Positions 16,067 to 25,034 of a stretch of DNA of 64,000 nucleotides are shown piece by piece. Within the stretch, counting starts at the first letter, position 1; the number at the start of each line of letters is the position of its first letter. Below the pieces are notes generated by a model, which ran no database searches, was not told where the DNA came from, and saw nothing but the letters and a program-made list of their open reading frames with translations. The translations under genes and the position numbers were made by a program. The stretch comes from CAYRNR01 sp964425605. Lineage in GTDB: Bacteria > Myxococcota_A > UBA796 > UBA9615 > CAYRNR01. The stretch is from NCBI GenBank assembly GCA_964425605.1, contig CAYRNR010000001.1, positions 1-64,000 on the forward strand. Direction: 5' to 3'.

Positions 16067-18043
16067 CTACCAGTCCTCCTCCCAGCCCTCGTCCCAGTCG
16101 TCCCAGGGATCCCACGGGTCGTCGCAGTTGCCGTTGTCCGGGAAGGCCAGGGTGGCCAGGGCCTCGCCGGGCTGCTCGGGCAGCGCGGCGATGATGCCGC
16201 CTGCGGCCACGGCGTACAGCGTGTCCTCGATGATGATCGAGCGGCGGACCTGGGCGCAGTACTGGGCGTAGTAGTCGTCCACGGCGGGCTCGACGAAGAC
16301 GCTGGCGTCCACGGCGCCGACGTAGTCGATGCCGTCGGCGACGGTGACGTCGTAGACGTACAGCCCGGCGAAGTCCACGTCGCCCCAGCCGTAGGAGCTG
16401 TTGATGGGCACCGCGAACAGGTCCATCGGCTCGTAGTAGTTGAAGGCGTGGTGGTCGTAGATGGCCTCGGAGCCGGACCAGCCGGTCTCGACGATCTCCC
16501 GGTCCTGGAGCTGGGGATCGGCCAGGTCGGAGACGTCGAAGAGGCTGATCTGGACGCCAGCCGGGTCCACGGCCTCACCCACGGCGAGCAGGTGGTCCTC
16601 ACCGAGGGGGTGCATGTAGGTGGAGTAGCCGGTGACCTCGAGCTCGCCGAGGACCTGGGGGCTGGTGGGATCGCGCAGGTCGATGGTGAACAGCGGGTCG
16701 ATCTGCAGGAAGGTCACGACGTAGGCGATGTCGTCGGTGAAGCGCACCGCGTAGACGTCCTCGCCCGGGGCGATCCCCTCGGTGGAGCCGATCTCCTCGA
16801 GGCGGTTGCCGTCCTGCTGCAGCATGTACAGGCCCGTGGAGTTGCCGCTCTGGCCGCGCAGGCCGCCGTGGTTCCAGCTGCTGGTGACGATGCGGAAGGT
16901 CTTGTTGGCCTCGTCCATGGCGAACGAGCTGTGGGTCCAGCCGTCCACGCGGCCGCTGGCCACGTACTCGGGGTGCGCGGGCCCACCCTCGAGGTCGAAC
17001 TTGTGGATGCGGGTGCCGTAGCCGTCCAGGGAGCCGCCGAAGGGGCCGGAGTCCGGCTCGTACACGGCCAGATACAGGCTCTCGGGGGTGGCGTAGACCT
17101 CGCCGGTGCCGGCGAGGACCGAGGTGCCGGTGACCTCGGCGTCGGAATCGGTGAAGTCCAGGGCGAGCACGGACATCAGGTTGAGGCCGCCGTCGCGGTT
17201 GGGGCGGAAGACCTCGGTGCAGCCGCAGACCGTGTCCTGGGCGAGATTCCAGTCCGCGCCGTTGCGGGTGTTGACCGCGCGGCGGGGCATCCAGTCCTCC
17301 AGGGCGCTGGCCTCGACCACCTGCTTGATGTCGTCGTCGTCCTCCTGGCCCCAGACCTCTTCCTGGACGTCGTTGTCCGACAGGTCGCGGTTGGTGATCA
17401 GGTACAGGCGCTCGTTCACGCGGCGCGTGTCGTACAGAGAACCCTCGACGTACACCTCGCGGGAGACCTCGGGGGCGGTCCGGTCGGCGATGTCGATGAC
17501 GGTGATCTTGGTGACCTGGTCGCGCACCTCGAAGTTGCGGCCGCCCATGGGCGCGGTCTCGCCGTAGAGGCTCGACAGCACGGCGATGGTGTCACCGTCC
17601 AGGTACAGCTCCTCGGGGTAACCCTCGATGGCCAGGCGGGCGACCTCGGCCATCTCCTCGGCGGGCCAGGCGTCGATGATCGCCAGATCCTCGCCGTTGA
17701 GCACGTAGATGTGCTCGCCGTCGTTCTTGACGAAGTCGGCCTCGTCCACCCCGGTCTCCTGGACGTTGGTGGTGGAGTGGCTGTTGGAGCTGGCGTCGTC
17801 GTCGTCGCCCACACCCGCGGCCATGTCGGCCTCGGGAGCGGCGAGCCCCCCCTGGCCTCCCCAGGTCCCCCGATCGTCGGAGCCGTCGTAGGTGTACTGC
17901 TCGTAGGCCAGCTCCTCGATGTACTTCTCGAGCTCGTCGCAGCTCTCGAAGGCGGTGAGCTCGGCGTCCTTGGAGCAGCCCGTGGCCGCCAGCAAGGAAC
18001 CCGCGGCCAGGATGGCGCCGCCATAATGGATGACTCTGTTCAT
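16067..18043 (-). CDS. Lipoprotein with C-terminal beta-propeller domain
   Basis: A 658-residue lipoprotein. The lipobox is LLAATGC (Cys about residue 23). The body matches the secreted beta-propeller family seen in archaea and bacteria: TNVQETGVDEADFVKNDG, HIYVLNGEDLAIIDAWP, then blade-like repeats such as VTKITVIDIADR and PLFTIDLRDPTSP. It ends in an acidic, Trp-rich tail (DPWDDWDEGWEEDW). The role is unknown; family members are extracellular. ATG 18043 has GGAGGAG upstream; the antisense frame continues far beyond it without meaning. It is divergent from a second propeller protein at 18218. Confidence 0.85.
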   Translation of the reverse strand: MNRVIHYGGAILAAGSLLAATGCSKDAELTAFESCDELEKYIEELAYEQYTYDGSDDRGTWGGQGGLAAPEADMAAGVGDDDDASSNSHSTTNVQETGVDEADFVKNDGEHIYVLNGEDLAIIDAWPAEEMAEVARLAIEGYPEELYLDGDTIAVLSSLYGETAPMGGRNFEVRDQVTKITVIDIADRTAPEVSREVYVEGSLYDTRRVNERLYLITNRDLSDNDVQEEVWGQEDDDDIKQVVEASALEDWMPRRAVNTRNGADWNLAQDTVCGCTEVFRPNRDGGLNLMSVLALDFTDSDAEVTGTSVLAGTGEVYATPESLYLAVYEPDSGPFGGSLDGYGTRIHKFDLEGGPAHPEYVASGRVDGWTHSSFAMDEANKTFRIVTSSWNHGGLRGQSGNSTGLYMLQQDGNRLEEIGSTEGIAPGEDVYAVRFTDDIAYVVTFLQIDPLFTIDLRDPTSPQVLGELEVTGYSTYMHPLGEDHLLAVGEAVDPAGVQISLFDVSDLADPQLQDREIVETGWSGSEAIYDHHAFNYYEPMDLFAVPINSSYGWGDVDFAGLYVYDVTVADGIDYVGAVDASVFVEPAVDDYYAQYCAQVRRSIIIEDTLYAVAAGGIIAALPEQPGEALATLAFPDNGNCDDPWDPWDDWDEGWEEDW

Positions 18044-18217
18044 GCTCTCCTCCAGCCCTGTCATTGTTCCCGAGTGCCCCGAAACCCGCCAGTACTGAGT
18101 GCAAGCCACGTGCCGCCGTAATCGGGCAGTTCCGTGCCCGGTTCCATGAAGTGGAGGTGGGGATGTGGCACAGTGGCGGTGCCCGGCCTTCCCACGGCCG
18201 GGGTCACGGGAGGTGTC

Positions 18218-20584
18218 ATGGTCCGGTATCTGGGAAGCGCGCTGGCGGTGTGGATGGTGATCACCGGGGCGCGGGCCGAGCTGACGGTGACCGAGATCGA
18301 CCTGGCCGAGCGCGCCGGGTTCGAGGTCAACGGCATCGGGCCGATGCTCGTGCTGGCCGACGCCGACCGCAACCGCGTGGTGGTGGCCAACACCCTGAGC
18401 TCCTCTGTGACGATCATCGACGGCGAGACCGACGCGGTGACGTCGGTGCCGGTGGGGCGCCGCGGCCTGCAACACCTCAAGGCCGCCGCGCTGACCCTGC
18501 GCCGCGCCACGGGCACGGTCTACCTGGTGGTGAACCACGGCCTGGTGGTGGTGGACCCGGACGCGGGCACGGCCCAGACCCTGCTCACCGAGGCCCAGTT
18601 CGAGTCGGTGGCCGTGGACGAGGCCACGGGCAACGCGTTCCTGTGCGGCCGCGAGACCGGCAAGCTCGGCTTCTACGACGCGCGCAAGGGCGAGCTGAGG
18701 TTGATTCCGTGGCTCGATCACGCCGAGGCCCTGGTCAACCTCAACCAGACCCCGCCGCCCCCCATCCGCCGCATCGTGGCCATGCCCGGCCCCGATCCCC
18801 GCCGGCCCGGCCGCATCGCCGCCATCGACGGGATGGCGGGGGTGCTGCACGTCTTCGACGCCCGCCGCGGCAAGCGCCTCTACGGCAAGCCCGTGGCCCT
18901 GCACCCCGGCGGACGCTGGCACCTCGCCGGCACCAACCCGGCCACCGGCCACATCTACCTGGTCACCGAGACCTCGGAGCGCAAGGTCATCCAGGCCGGC
19001 AAGATCGCCATGGACCGCAGGGCTGCGGACGTGATCGTCGCGCTGCCCGAGTTCACCGAGGGGGTGGGCATGACCTATCACCCCGGCCGCGACCAGGTGT
19101 ACGTGCCCTACGACAACCACGCCACGGTGCACGTGGTGGACTTCGCCGCTGGCGGCTCCCTCGGGACCATCGCCGTACCCGCGTACGGCAACGACGCCGC
19201 GGCCATCGACGTGGACGGCGACCGCCTCTACCTGGGCAGCTGGGCCCACGGCGAGGTGGAGATCGTGGATCTGGCGCAGCAGCGGTTCGTCGGGCGGATC
19301 CAGGGCCAGGGCATCATCCCGCACATGTTCGCCATGACCTTCAACGCGGCCAACGGCCAGCTGTACTTCCCGGTGGGGGCGTCGGCGGTCAACGGCTGCT
19401 TCGGCGCCTCGGTGACGCGCCTGGACCCGGCCACCGGCGAGTCGGCGGTCATCCGCACCGGCTGGGCCCCCATCGCCCTGGTGGAGGTGCCCGGGCGCGA
19501 CGCCATGCTGGTGTTCGACAACGAGGGCGGGTACGCGGAGGTGCGGGCGGACGGGCACGTGGTCTTCCACGCGCTGCCCCACCGGTACCCCCTGCGCGCG
19601 GTCGTGGGGCCCGACGAGCAGATCTACCTGGCCTACGGTCCCCACCAGTCGTACTGGCCCACGGTCTACATCTGGGCCGCGCGCAACGGCGTGCTGAGCA
19701 TCGATCCCGAGACCCTGGACCTGTACGACCGTCGGATCCCGCGTCAGCCCCTGGACCTGGCGCTGGACGGGCGCGGCGCGTTGTACCTGCCCCAGAACAA
19801 CTGGGGAGGGGAGAAGCAGTTCGTGAACCAGCTGGGCGATGGGGTGCGGGAGCTGGACATCCGCCAGCGGCTGGAGCTGCCCGACGAGGTGACGCGGGAG
19901 ACCACCCAGCGAATCCTCGACCACGATCCGGGCACGGGTCGCCTGTACCTCGTGCGGGTGGGGGAGGCCGATGATGATCCGTCCGTGCTCCAGGTGATCG
20001 ACCCGGAGTCCGGCGAGGTCCAGCAGCGCCTCGAGCTGGGGATCAACGCCACGGACCTGTTGTTCGACGAGCAGCAGCTGTACGTGGCCAACTTCGACTC
20101 GGGCACGGTCTCGGTGATCGCCAAGGACGGCTGGGAGGTGCGCGAGACCGAGGCGGGTGACGGGCCGCTGGCCCTGTGCCAGGTGGCCGGCGAGGTGTTC
20201 GTGATCGATCACCGCCGCGGCGAGTTCCGCGCCGTGGGCGCGGCCAAGGGGCGGGGCTGGACCAGCGAGCGGGACTTCCCGGGCGCGCCCCAGGACGCCT
20301 TTGCGTGGCGAGACGGGCTGGTGATCACCGGGTACAGCCCCGACGAGCTGGTGATCTCCTACGTCGAGCACCCCACGGCCTCGGCCCACGTGGTGTCCAC
20401 CCACCGCGTGGCCTACCCCTACGGCGAGGCGCGGTTCGATACACCCAACTCGGCTTTCTATCTCAGCGGGCAGTTCGGCGACGCGGTGTTCACGCTGACC
20501 CCCGGGGAGCTGGATCGACACGGCAACCTGTGGCTGGCGGACTTCCTGTCGGGCAAGGTGTTCATCCTGTCGCCCGGCGAGTGA
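18218..20584 (+). CDS. Secreted YVTN-type beta-propeller protein
   Basis: A 788-residue protein with a signal peptide (VRYLGSALAVWMVITGARA) and many YVTN/NHL-like repeats, for example DADRNRVVVANTLSSSVTIID, VDGDRLYLGSWAHGEVEIVD and FDEQQLYVANFDSGTVSVI. It probably folds as one or two propellers in the periplasm or outside the cell. No heme, metal or hydrolase motif is visible, so a binding or scaffold role is more likely than catalysis. ATG 18218 has GGGAGG upstream. It lies 21 bases before hldE and may be read through into the heptose operon. Confidence 0.8.
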   Translation: MVRYLGSALAVWMVITGARAELTVTEIDLAERAGFEVNGIGPMLVLADADRNRVVVANTLSSSVTIIDGETDAVTSVPVGRRGLQHLKAAALTLRRATGTVYLVVNHGLVVVDPDAGTAQTLLTEAQFESVAVDEATGNAFLCGRETGKLGFYDARKGELRLIPWLDHAEALVNLNQTPPPPIRRIVAMPGPDPRRPGRIAAIDGMAGVLHVFDARRGKRLYGKPVALHPGGRWHLAGTNPATGHIYLVTETSERKVIQAGKIAMDRRAADVIVALPEFTEGVGMTYHPGRDQVYVPYDNHATVHVVDFAAGGSLGTIAVPAYGNDAAAIDVDGDRLYLGSWAHGEVEIVDLAQQRFVGRIQGQGIIPHMFAMTFNAANGQLYFPVGASAVNGCFGASVTRLDPATGESAVIRTGWAPIALVEVPGRDAMLVFDNEGGYAEVRADGHVVFHALPHRYPLRAVVGPDEQIYLAYGPHQSYWPTVYIWAARNGVLSIDPETLDLYDRRIPRQPLDLALDGRGALYLPQNNWGGEKQFVNQLGDGVRELDIRQRLELPDEVTRETTQRILDHDPGTGRLYLVRVGEADDDPSVLQVIDPESGEVQQRLELGINATDLLFDEQQLYVANFDSGTVSVIAKDGWEVRETEAGDGPLALCQVAGEVFVIDHRRGEFRAVGAAKGRGWTSERDFPGAPQDAFAWRDGLVITGYSPDELVISYVEHPTASAHVVSTHRVAYPYGEARFDTPNSAFYLSGQFGDAVFTLTPGELDRHGNLWLADFLSGKVFILSPGE

Positions 20585-20605
20585 TATCCTGACCGCGGAG
20601 GATCC

Positions 20606-22096
20606 ATGAGCAGCCCCGAGCAGTTGCTGCGCGTCGTCGAGGCCCTGGCCGAGAGCGTCCGAGGAGACCAGCCCACCGCGCTGGTGGTCGGCGATCTGAT
20701 GCTGGATCGGTACCTGTGGGGGGCGTGCGACCGCATCTCTCCGGAGGCGCCGGTGCAGGTGGTGGACGTGCGGTCCGACGCGGTTCGCCTCGGTGGCGCC
20801 GGCAACGTGGTGGCCAACCTGCGCGCCCTCGGCGCGGCGGTCCGCGTGGCGTCGGTGATCGGCGCCGGTGACGACGCGAGGACGCTGCGCGATCTGATGA
20901 CCGAGGTGGGCGCGTCCCACGCCGGCGTGGTGGAGGACCCCTCGCGGCGGGTCACCGCCAAGACCCGGCTCATGGCGTCGCACCAGCAGGTGGTGCGCTA
21001 CGACTCGGAGACCCGGGTCCCCCTGGGGGAGCCGGCGGCGAGCCAGCTGGTCGAGGCGGTCCGCGGCCAGCTCGACGGCGCCGACGTGGTGATCCTGTCG
21101 GACTACGGCAAGGGGGTGTGTACCCCCGAGGTGATCGCGGCGGTGATCGCCCTCGCGCGCGATAACGGGGTACCCGTACTGTGTGATCCCAAGGGGACGG
21201 ACTACGACCGTTACCGCGGCGCCACCGCCATCACGCCCAACCGCCGCGAGGCCGCCCAGGCCACCGGGATCGACCTCGCGGACGAGGCCTCCTTGACGCG
21301 GGCCGGCGAGGAGCTGCGCGCGCGGCTGGACCTGGACTTCTGCCTGATCACGCTGTCGTCGGAGGGGATGGCCCTGTTCGACGCCGCGGGCCTGCGGCGC
21401 ATCTCCACGTCCGCGCGCGAGGTGTTCGACGTCACCGGCGCGGGGGACACGGTCATCGCGGCGCTGGCCCTGGGGCTGGTGGCGGGCCTCGGCGTGGGCC
21501 GCGCCTGCGAGGTGGCCAACCTGGCCGCCGGCGTCGTGGTGGGCAAGGTGGGCAGCGCCACGGCGACGGTCGCCGAGCTACGCGACCACGCCAGCGCCGT
21601 GGCCGCGCCGCGGCGGATCACCGACAAGATCGTCTCGCTGGACGAGGCCGTGGCCATCGTGCGCGACCGGCGCACGCGGGGCCAGCGGATCGTCTTCACC
21701 AACGGCTGCTTCGACATCCTCCACTCGGGGCACATCAAGGTGCTCGAGGACACCGCGGCGCTGGGCGACGTGCTGATCATCGGGCTCAACAGCGACGCCT
21801 CGGTGCGGCGGCTCAAGGGGGACAGCCGGCCGGTCAACGGTGAGGACGACCGCGCCTACCTGCTCAGCGCGCTGGCCTGGGTCGATCTCGTGGTCCTGTT
21901 CGAGGACGACACCCCCGAGGCCCTGATCCGGCGGCTGGAGCCGGACGTGCTCGCCAAGGGCGGGGACTACACCGTGGACACCATCGTCGGCGCGGACATC
22001 GTGCTGGCCAACGGCGGCGAGATCCTCACCGTGCCCCTGGTGCCGGGCAAGTCCACCACGGAGTTGATCCAGCGGATCAAGGAGCTCGACGAATGA
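20606..22096 (+). CDS. hldE: Bifunctional heptose-7-phosphate kinase / heptose-1-phosphate adenylyltransferase
   Basis: A 496-residue two-domain enzyme of ADP-heptose synthesis for the lipopolysaccharide core. The N-terminal ribokinase domain (about 1-330) has VVGDLMLDRYLWG and the ribokinase signature DVTGAGDTVIAALALG. The C-terminal nucleotidyltransferase (about 350-496) has FTNGCFDILHSGHI with the HxGH-type site. Length and order match HldE. The stop overlaps hldD by four bases (ATGA), so the genes are translationally coupled. Confidence 0.97.
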   Translation: MSSPEQLLRVVEALAESVRGDQPTALVVGDLMLDRYLWGACDRISPEAPVQVVDVRSDAVRLGGAGNVVANLRALGAAVRVASVIGAGDDARTLRDLMTEVGASHAGVVEDPSRRVTAKTRLMASHQQVVRYDSETRVPLGEPAASQLVEAVRGQLDGADVVILSDYGKGVCTPEVIAAVIALARDNGVPVLCDPKGTDYDRYRGATAITPNRREAAQATGIDLADEASLTRAGEELRARLDLDFCLITLSSEGMALFDAAGLRRISTSAREVFDVTGAGDTVIAALALGLVAGLGVGRACEVANLAAGVVVGKVGSATATVAELRDHASAVAAPRRITDKIVSLDEAVAIVRDRRTRGQRIVFTNGCFDILHSGHIKVLEDTAALGDVLIIGLNSDASVRRLKGDSRPVNGEDDRAYLLSALAWVDLVVLFEDDTPEALIRRLEPDVLAKGGDYTVDTIVGADIVLANGGEILTVPLVPGKSTTELIQRIKELDE

Positions 22097-23028
22097 TCAT
22101 CGTCACCGGCGGCGCCGGCTTCATCGGCAGCAACCTGATCGCGGGGCTCAACCGCCTGGGCCACGAGGACATCCTGGTGGTGGACAACCTGTCCACGGCC
22201 GCCAAGCACCTCAACCTCAACCGCGTGGCGTTCACGGACTACCTGGACAAGGAGGACCTGTTCGACGCGCTGGACTCGCTGGCGGCGGTGGAGGCCATCT
22301 TCCACCAGGGCGCGTGCAGCTCCACCACGGAGACGGACGGGCGGTACATGATGCGCAACAACTACCGCTACTCGCGGCGGTTGCTGGACTTCGCGCTGGA
22401 CCGCGGCGTGCCGTTCCTCTACGCCTCGTCGGCCTCGGTCTACGGTTCGGGCGCCGACGGCTTCGCCGAGCGCCCCGAGTGCGAGTACCCCCTCAACGTG
22501 TACGCATTCTCCAAGTTCTCCTTCGACAACCACGTGCGGCGGGTGCTGCCCACGGCCCGCAGCCAGGTGCTGGGCCTGCGCTACTTCAACGTCTACGGGC
22601 CCCAGGAGAACCACAAGGGCGCCATGGCCTCGGTGGCCTTCCACCTGTTCGGACAGCTGCAGCGGGGCGAGGAGATGAAGCTGTTCGAGGGCAGCGACGG
22701 CTTCGTGCGGGACTTCGTGCACGTGGACGACGCCGTGGCGGTCAACCTGCACTTCCTCGCCAGCGGCGCGTCGGGGATCTTCAACTGCGGCACGGGCGAG
22801 GCGCGCAGCTTCGAGGACGTGGGCCGCACCATGCAGGCCCTCGCCGGCCGCGGCGAGCTGCGGACGATCCCCTTCCCCGAGCACCTGGTGGGCAAGTACC
22901 AGGCTTACACGCGCGCCGACCTCACCGAACTGCGGGCGGCAGGGTACGAGCGACCGATGACCTCGCTCGAGGACGGCCTCGAGCGGTACCACGAGGTCCT
23001 CGCGGAGACGGGAGGGTTCCTCCGATGA
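22093..23028 (+). CDS. hldD: ADP-glycero-manno-heptose 6-epimerase
   Basis: A 311-residue short-chain dehydrogenase/epimerase. It has the NAD(P) motif VTGGAGFIGSN at the N-terminus, the Ser-Tyr-Lys triad in YASSASVYG and NVYAFSKFSFD, and the HldD-typical HQGACSSTTETDG. It converts ADP-D-glycero- to ADP-L-glycero-manno-heptose, the last step before transfer into the inner core. It sits between hldE and gmhA with overlaps at both ends. Confidence 0.97.
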   Translation: MIIVTGGAGFIGSNLIAGLNRLGHEDILVVDNLSTAAKHLNLNRVAFTDYLDKEDLFDALDSLAAVEAIFHQGACSSTTETDGRYMMRNNYRYSRRLLDFALDRGVPFLYASSASVYGSGADGFAERPECEYPLNVYAFSKFSFDNHVRRVLPTARSQVLGLRYFNVYGPQENHKGAMASVAFHLFGQLQRGEEMKLFEGSDGFVRDFVHVDDAVAVNLHFLASGASGIFNCGTGEARSFEDVGRTMQALAGRGELRTIPFPEHLVGKYQAYTRADLTELRAAGYERPMTSLEDGLERYHEVLAETGGFLR

Positions 23029-23609
23029 CGACTCCCTGGACCAAGGCCATCGCCGAGCACCGCACCGTGCTGGCGCGAGTGGCCAAGCTGCTGGGTGATC
23101 AGGTGCAGGAGTCGGCCGACCGCGTCGTCGAGGCGCTCCAGTGCGGACACAAGGTGATGCTGCTCGGCAACGGCGGCAGCGCGGCCGACGCCCAGCACAT
23201 CGCCGCCGAGCTCAGCGGCCGCTACACCCGGGAGCGTCCCGGGCTCGCGGCGCTGGCGCTGACCACGGACACCTCGGCGCTGACGGCCATCTCCAACGAC
23301 TACGGGTTCGAGCGCGTGTTCGAGCGCCAGGTCGAGGCGCTGGCGCAGGCCGGGGACGTGGTCATCGCCATCTCCACGTCGGGCAACAGCGGCAACGTGC
23401 TGCGGGCGGTCTGGCGGGCCAGGGAGCTCGGTTGCTCCGTGATAGGCTGGGCTGGAAGGGACGGCGGCCGCCTCGCGGGCCTGTGTGACCTGTCCATCGT
23501 CGTGCCGAGCGACGACACGGCGCGCATCCAGGAGATGCACATCCTGGTGGGGCACGTGCTGTGTGACCTGGTCGAGGAGGCGATGGCGCCCCAAGATAGT
23601 TCTTCGTGA
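23025..23609 (+). CDS. gmhA: Sedoheptulose-7-phosphate isomerase
   Basis: A 194-residue SIS-domain isomerase catalysing the first step of heptose synthesis. Typical runs are LLGNGGSAADAQHIAAELSGRY, TAISNDYGFERVF, ISTSGNSGNVL and QEMHILVGHVLCDLVE, with the zinc-ligand His residues in place. The ATG at 23025 overlaps the hldD stop. A dedicated GmhB phosphatase is not in the cluster. The next gene starts on the overlapping GTGA, so the operon continues. Confidence 0.95.
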   Translation: MTTPWTKAIAEHRTVLARVAKLLGDQVQESADRVVEALQCGHKVMLLGNGGSAADAQHIAAELSGRYTRERPGLAALALTTDTSALTAISNDYGFERVFERQVEALAQAGDVVIAISTSGNSGNVLRAVWRARELGCSVIGWAGRDGGRLAGLCDLSIVVPSDDTARIQEMHILVGHVLCDLVEEAMAPQDSSS

Positions 23610-25027
23610 CCCACACCTGGACCGCGCTCGCTCTCCGCTCCACCCTGCTCGCCGCCGTTTGCGCGCTGGCGTGGTCCGCGACGGGCTGCAAGAGCGCCCA
23701 GGACCCCTTCGGCTCGGGGACCGGCGACGACGACACCACGACCGCGCCCGCGGACGACGACGCCACCGCGGGCGACGACGACACCTCCACCGCGGACGAC
23801 GACAGCGGCGGGTCCGACGACGACTCGGCCCCGGTCGGCGACGACGACGACTCGGCCCCTGCCTACCACGATCCCTGCGGCAACCAGTACCTGCCCCAGG
23901 GGGGCTACGACACGGATCCGCCCGTCCCGGCGCTGTACACGGACCAGGGGATCGGCGGGGACCCCACGCCGGTGCGCGTGCGGACGAGCTTGTACCAGGA
24001 CTCGACCACCTCGGTGGCGGTGCAGTGGGAGACGGACCTGGACACCACCGCCTCGGTCATCGAGTGGGGCGAGGCCCAGGTCAGCGACAACCGCAAGCTC
24101 GGCGCGACGTTCGTGCTGGGCCCCGAGGGGGGAACCCAGGCGCGGGTCCACGAGGCCCGCCTGTGCGACCTGATCCCCGGGACCACCATCCAGTACCGGG
24201 TGGGCGCGGACGGGGCGTTCTCGGACACCCACTCGTACACCACCTTCGATCCTGCGGCGACCGAGCTGACCGTGCTGGTCGTGGGCGACTCCCGCGGCGG
24301 CAACGACACCCTCGCCGACCTGGTCTCCCTGGCGGTCCCCCACGATCCCCAGCTGGTGATCCACACCGGGGACATGGTCAACAGCGGCTCGTCCCTGTCC
24401 GAATGGGGCGAGCTGTACGACAAGCTCCCCGAGCTCGCCACCACACCGATGGTCTCGGTGCACGGCAACCACGAGTACCTGGCCGAGGAGTTCTTCGGCA
24501 TGGTCGCCTCGCCCGGCGACGAGGAGCACTTCTCGCTGGACATCGGTCCCATGCACCTGGCGGTGCTCAACGACAGCCGGGACCCGGTGGAGATGGAGGA
24601 CCAGGCCGCCTGGCTCGACCAGGATCTGGCCAAGACGTCGGCCACCTTCAAGGTCGTGGCCACCCACAAGCCCATGTACTCGTCGGGCACCCACGGTGGC
24701 GAGGGTGTGTCCCACGGCAAGATCGTGCCGGTGCTCGACACCCACGGGGTGCACATGGTCTTGTGCGGCCACGACCACGGCTACGAGCGCACCCTGCCGC
24801 TGCGCAACGAAGCCGTGATGGAGAACGCCGCGGACGGGACGACCTACGTCACCGCCGGCGGAGGTGGAGCCTACCTCTACACCTTCGTCGGCGACTGGTT
24901 CACCGCCCACTCCGAGTCGGTCCACCACATGGTCATCATGACCATCACCGGACGCGTCCTGACCCTGACCGCCATCCGCCACGACGGCACGATCATGGAC
25001 GAGTTCGTGCTCGATCTCGACGCCTGA
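23606..25027 (+). CDS. Metallophosphoesterase lipoprotein (purple acid phosphatase-like)
   Basis: A 473-residue lipoprotein: lipobox WSATGC, then an Asp/Thr/Ser-rich linker of about 50 residues (units such as GDDDT and ADDD), a fibronectin-like domain (RVRTSLYQDSTTSVAVQWETD) and a calcineurin-type phosphoesterase domain. Metal motifs are VVGDSRGG, HTGDMVNSG, HGNHEY, VATHKPMY and GHDHGYER. The layout matches bacterial purple-acid-phosphatase-like enzymes that hydrolyse phosphate esters outside the cytoplasm. The GTG start overlaps the gmhA stop, placing it at the end of the heptose operon. It is unlikely to replace GmhB, since it is exported. Confidence 0.88.
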   Translation: MTHTWTALALRSTLLAAVCALAWSATGCKSAQDPFGSGTGDDDTTTAPADDDATAGDDDTSTADDDSGGSDDDSAPVGDDDDSAPAYHDPCGNQYLPQGGYDTDPPVPALYTDQGIGGDPTPVRVRTSLYQDSTTSVAVQWETDLDTTASVIEWGEAQVSDNRKLGATFVLGPEGGTQARVHEARLCDLIPGTTIQYRVGADGAFSDTHSYTTFDPAATELTVLVVGDSRGGNDTLADLVSLAVPHDPQLVIHTGDMVNSGSSLSEWGELYDKLPELATTPMVSVHGNHEYLAEEFFGMVASPGDEEHFSLDIGPMHLAVLNDSRDPVEMEDQAAWLDQDLAKTSATFKVVATHKPMYSSGTHGGEGVSHGKIVPVLDTHGVHMVLCGHDHGYERTLPLRNEAVMENAADGTTYVTAGGGGAYLYTFVGDWFTAHSESVHHMVIMTITGRVLTLTAIRHDGTIMDEFVLDLDA

Positions 25028-25034
25028 GTTTCGA

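Noticed and set aside
18166..18184. Possible sigma-54 promoter (TGGCAC) before the second propeller gene
   Set aside because: The GG and GC elements are 12 bases apart instead of 10, so the fit fails.
16067..20983. Continuous minus-strand open frame of 1638 codons
   Set aside because: The beta-propeller gene begins at 18043 with a ribosome site and signal peptide. The upstream part is antisense to the second propeller gene and hldE.
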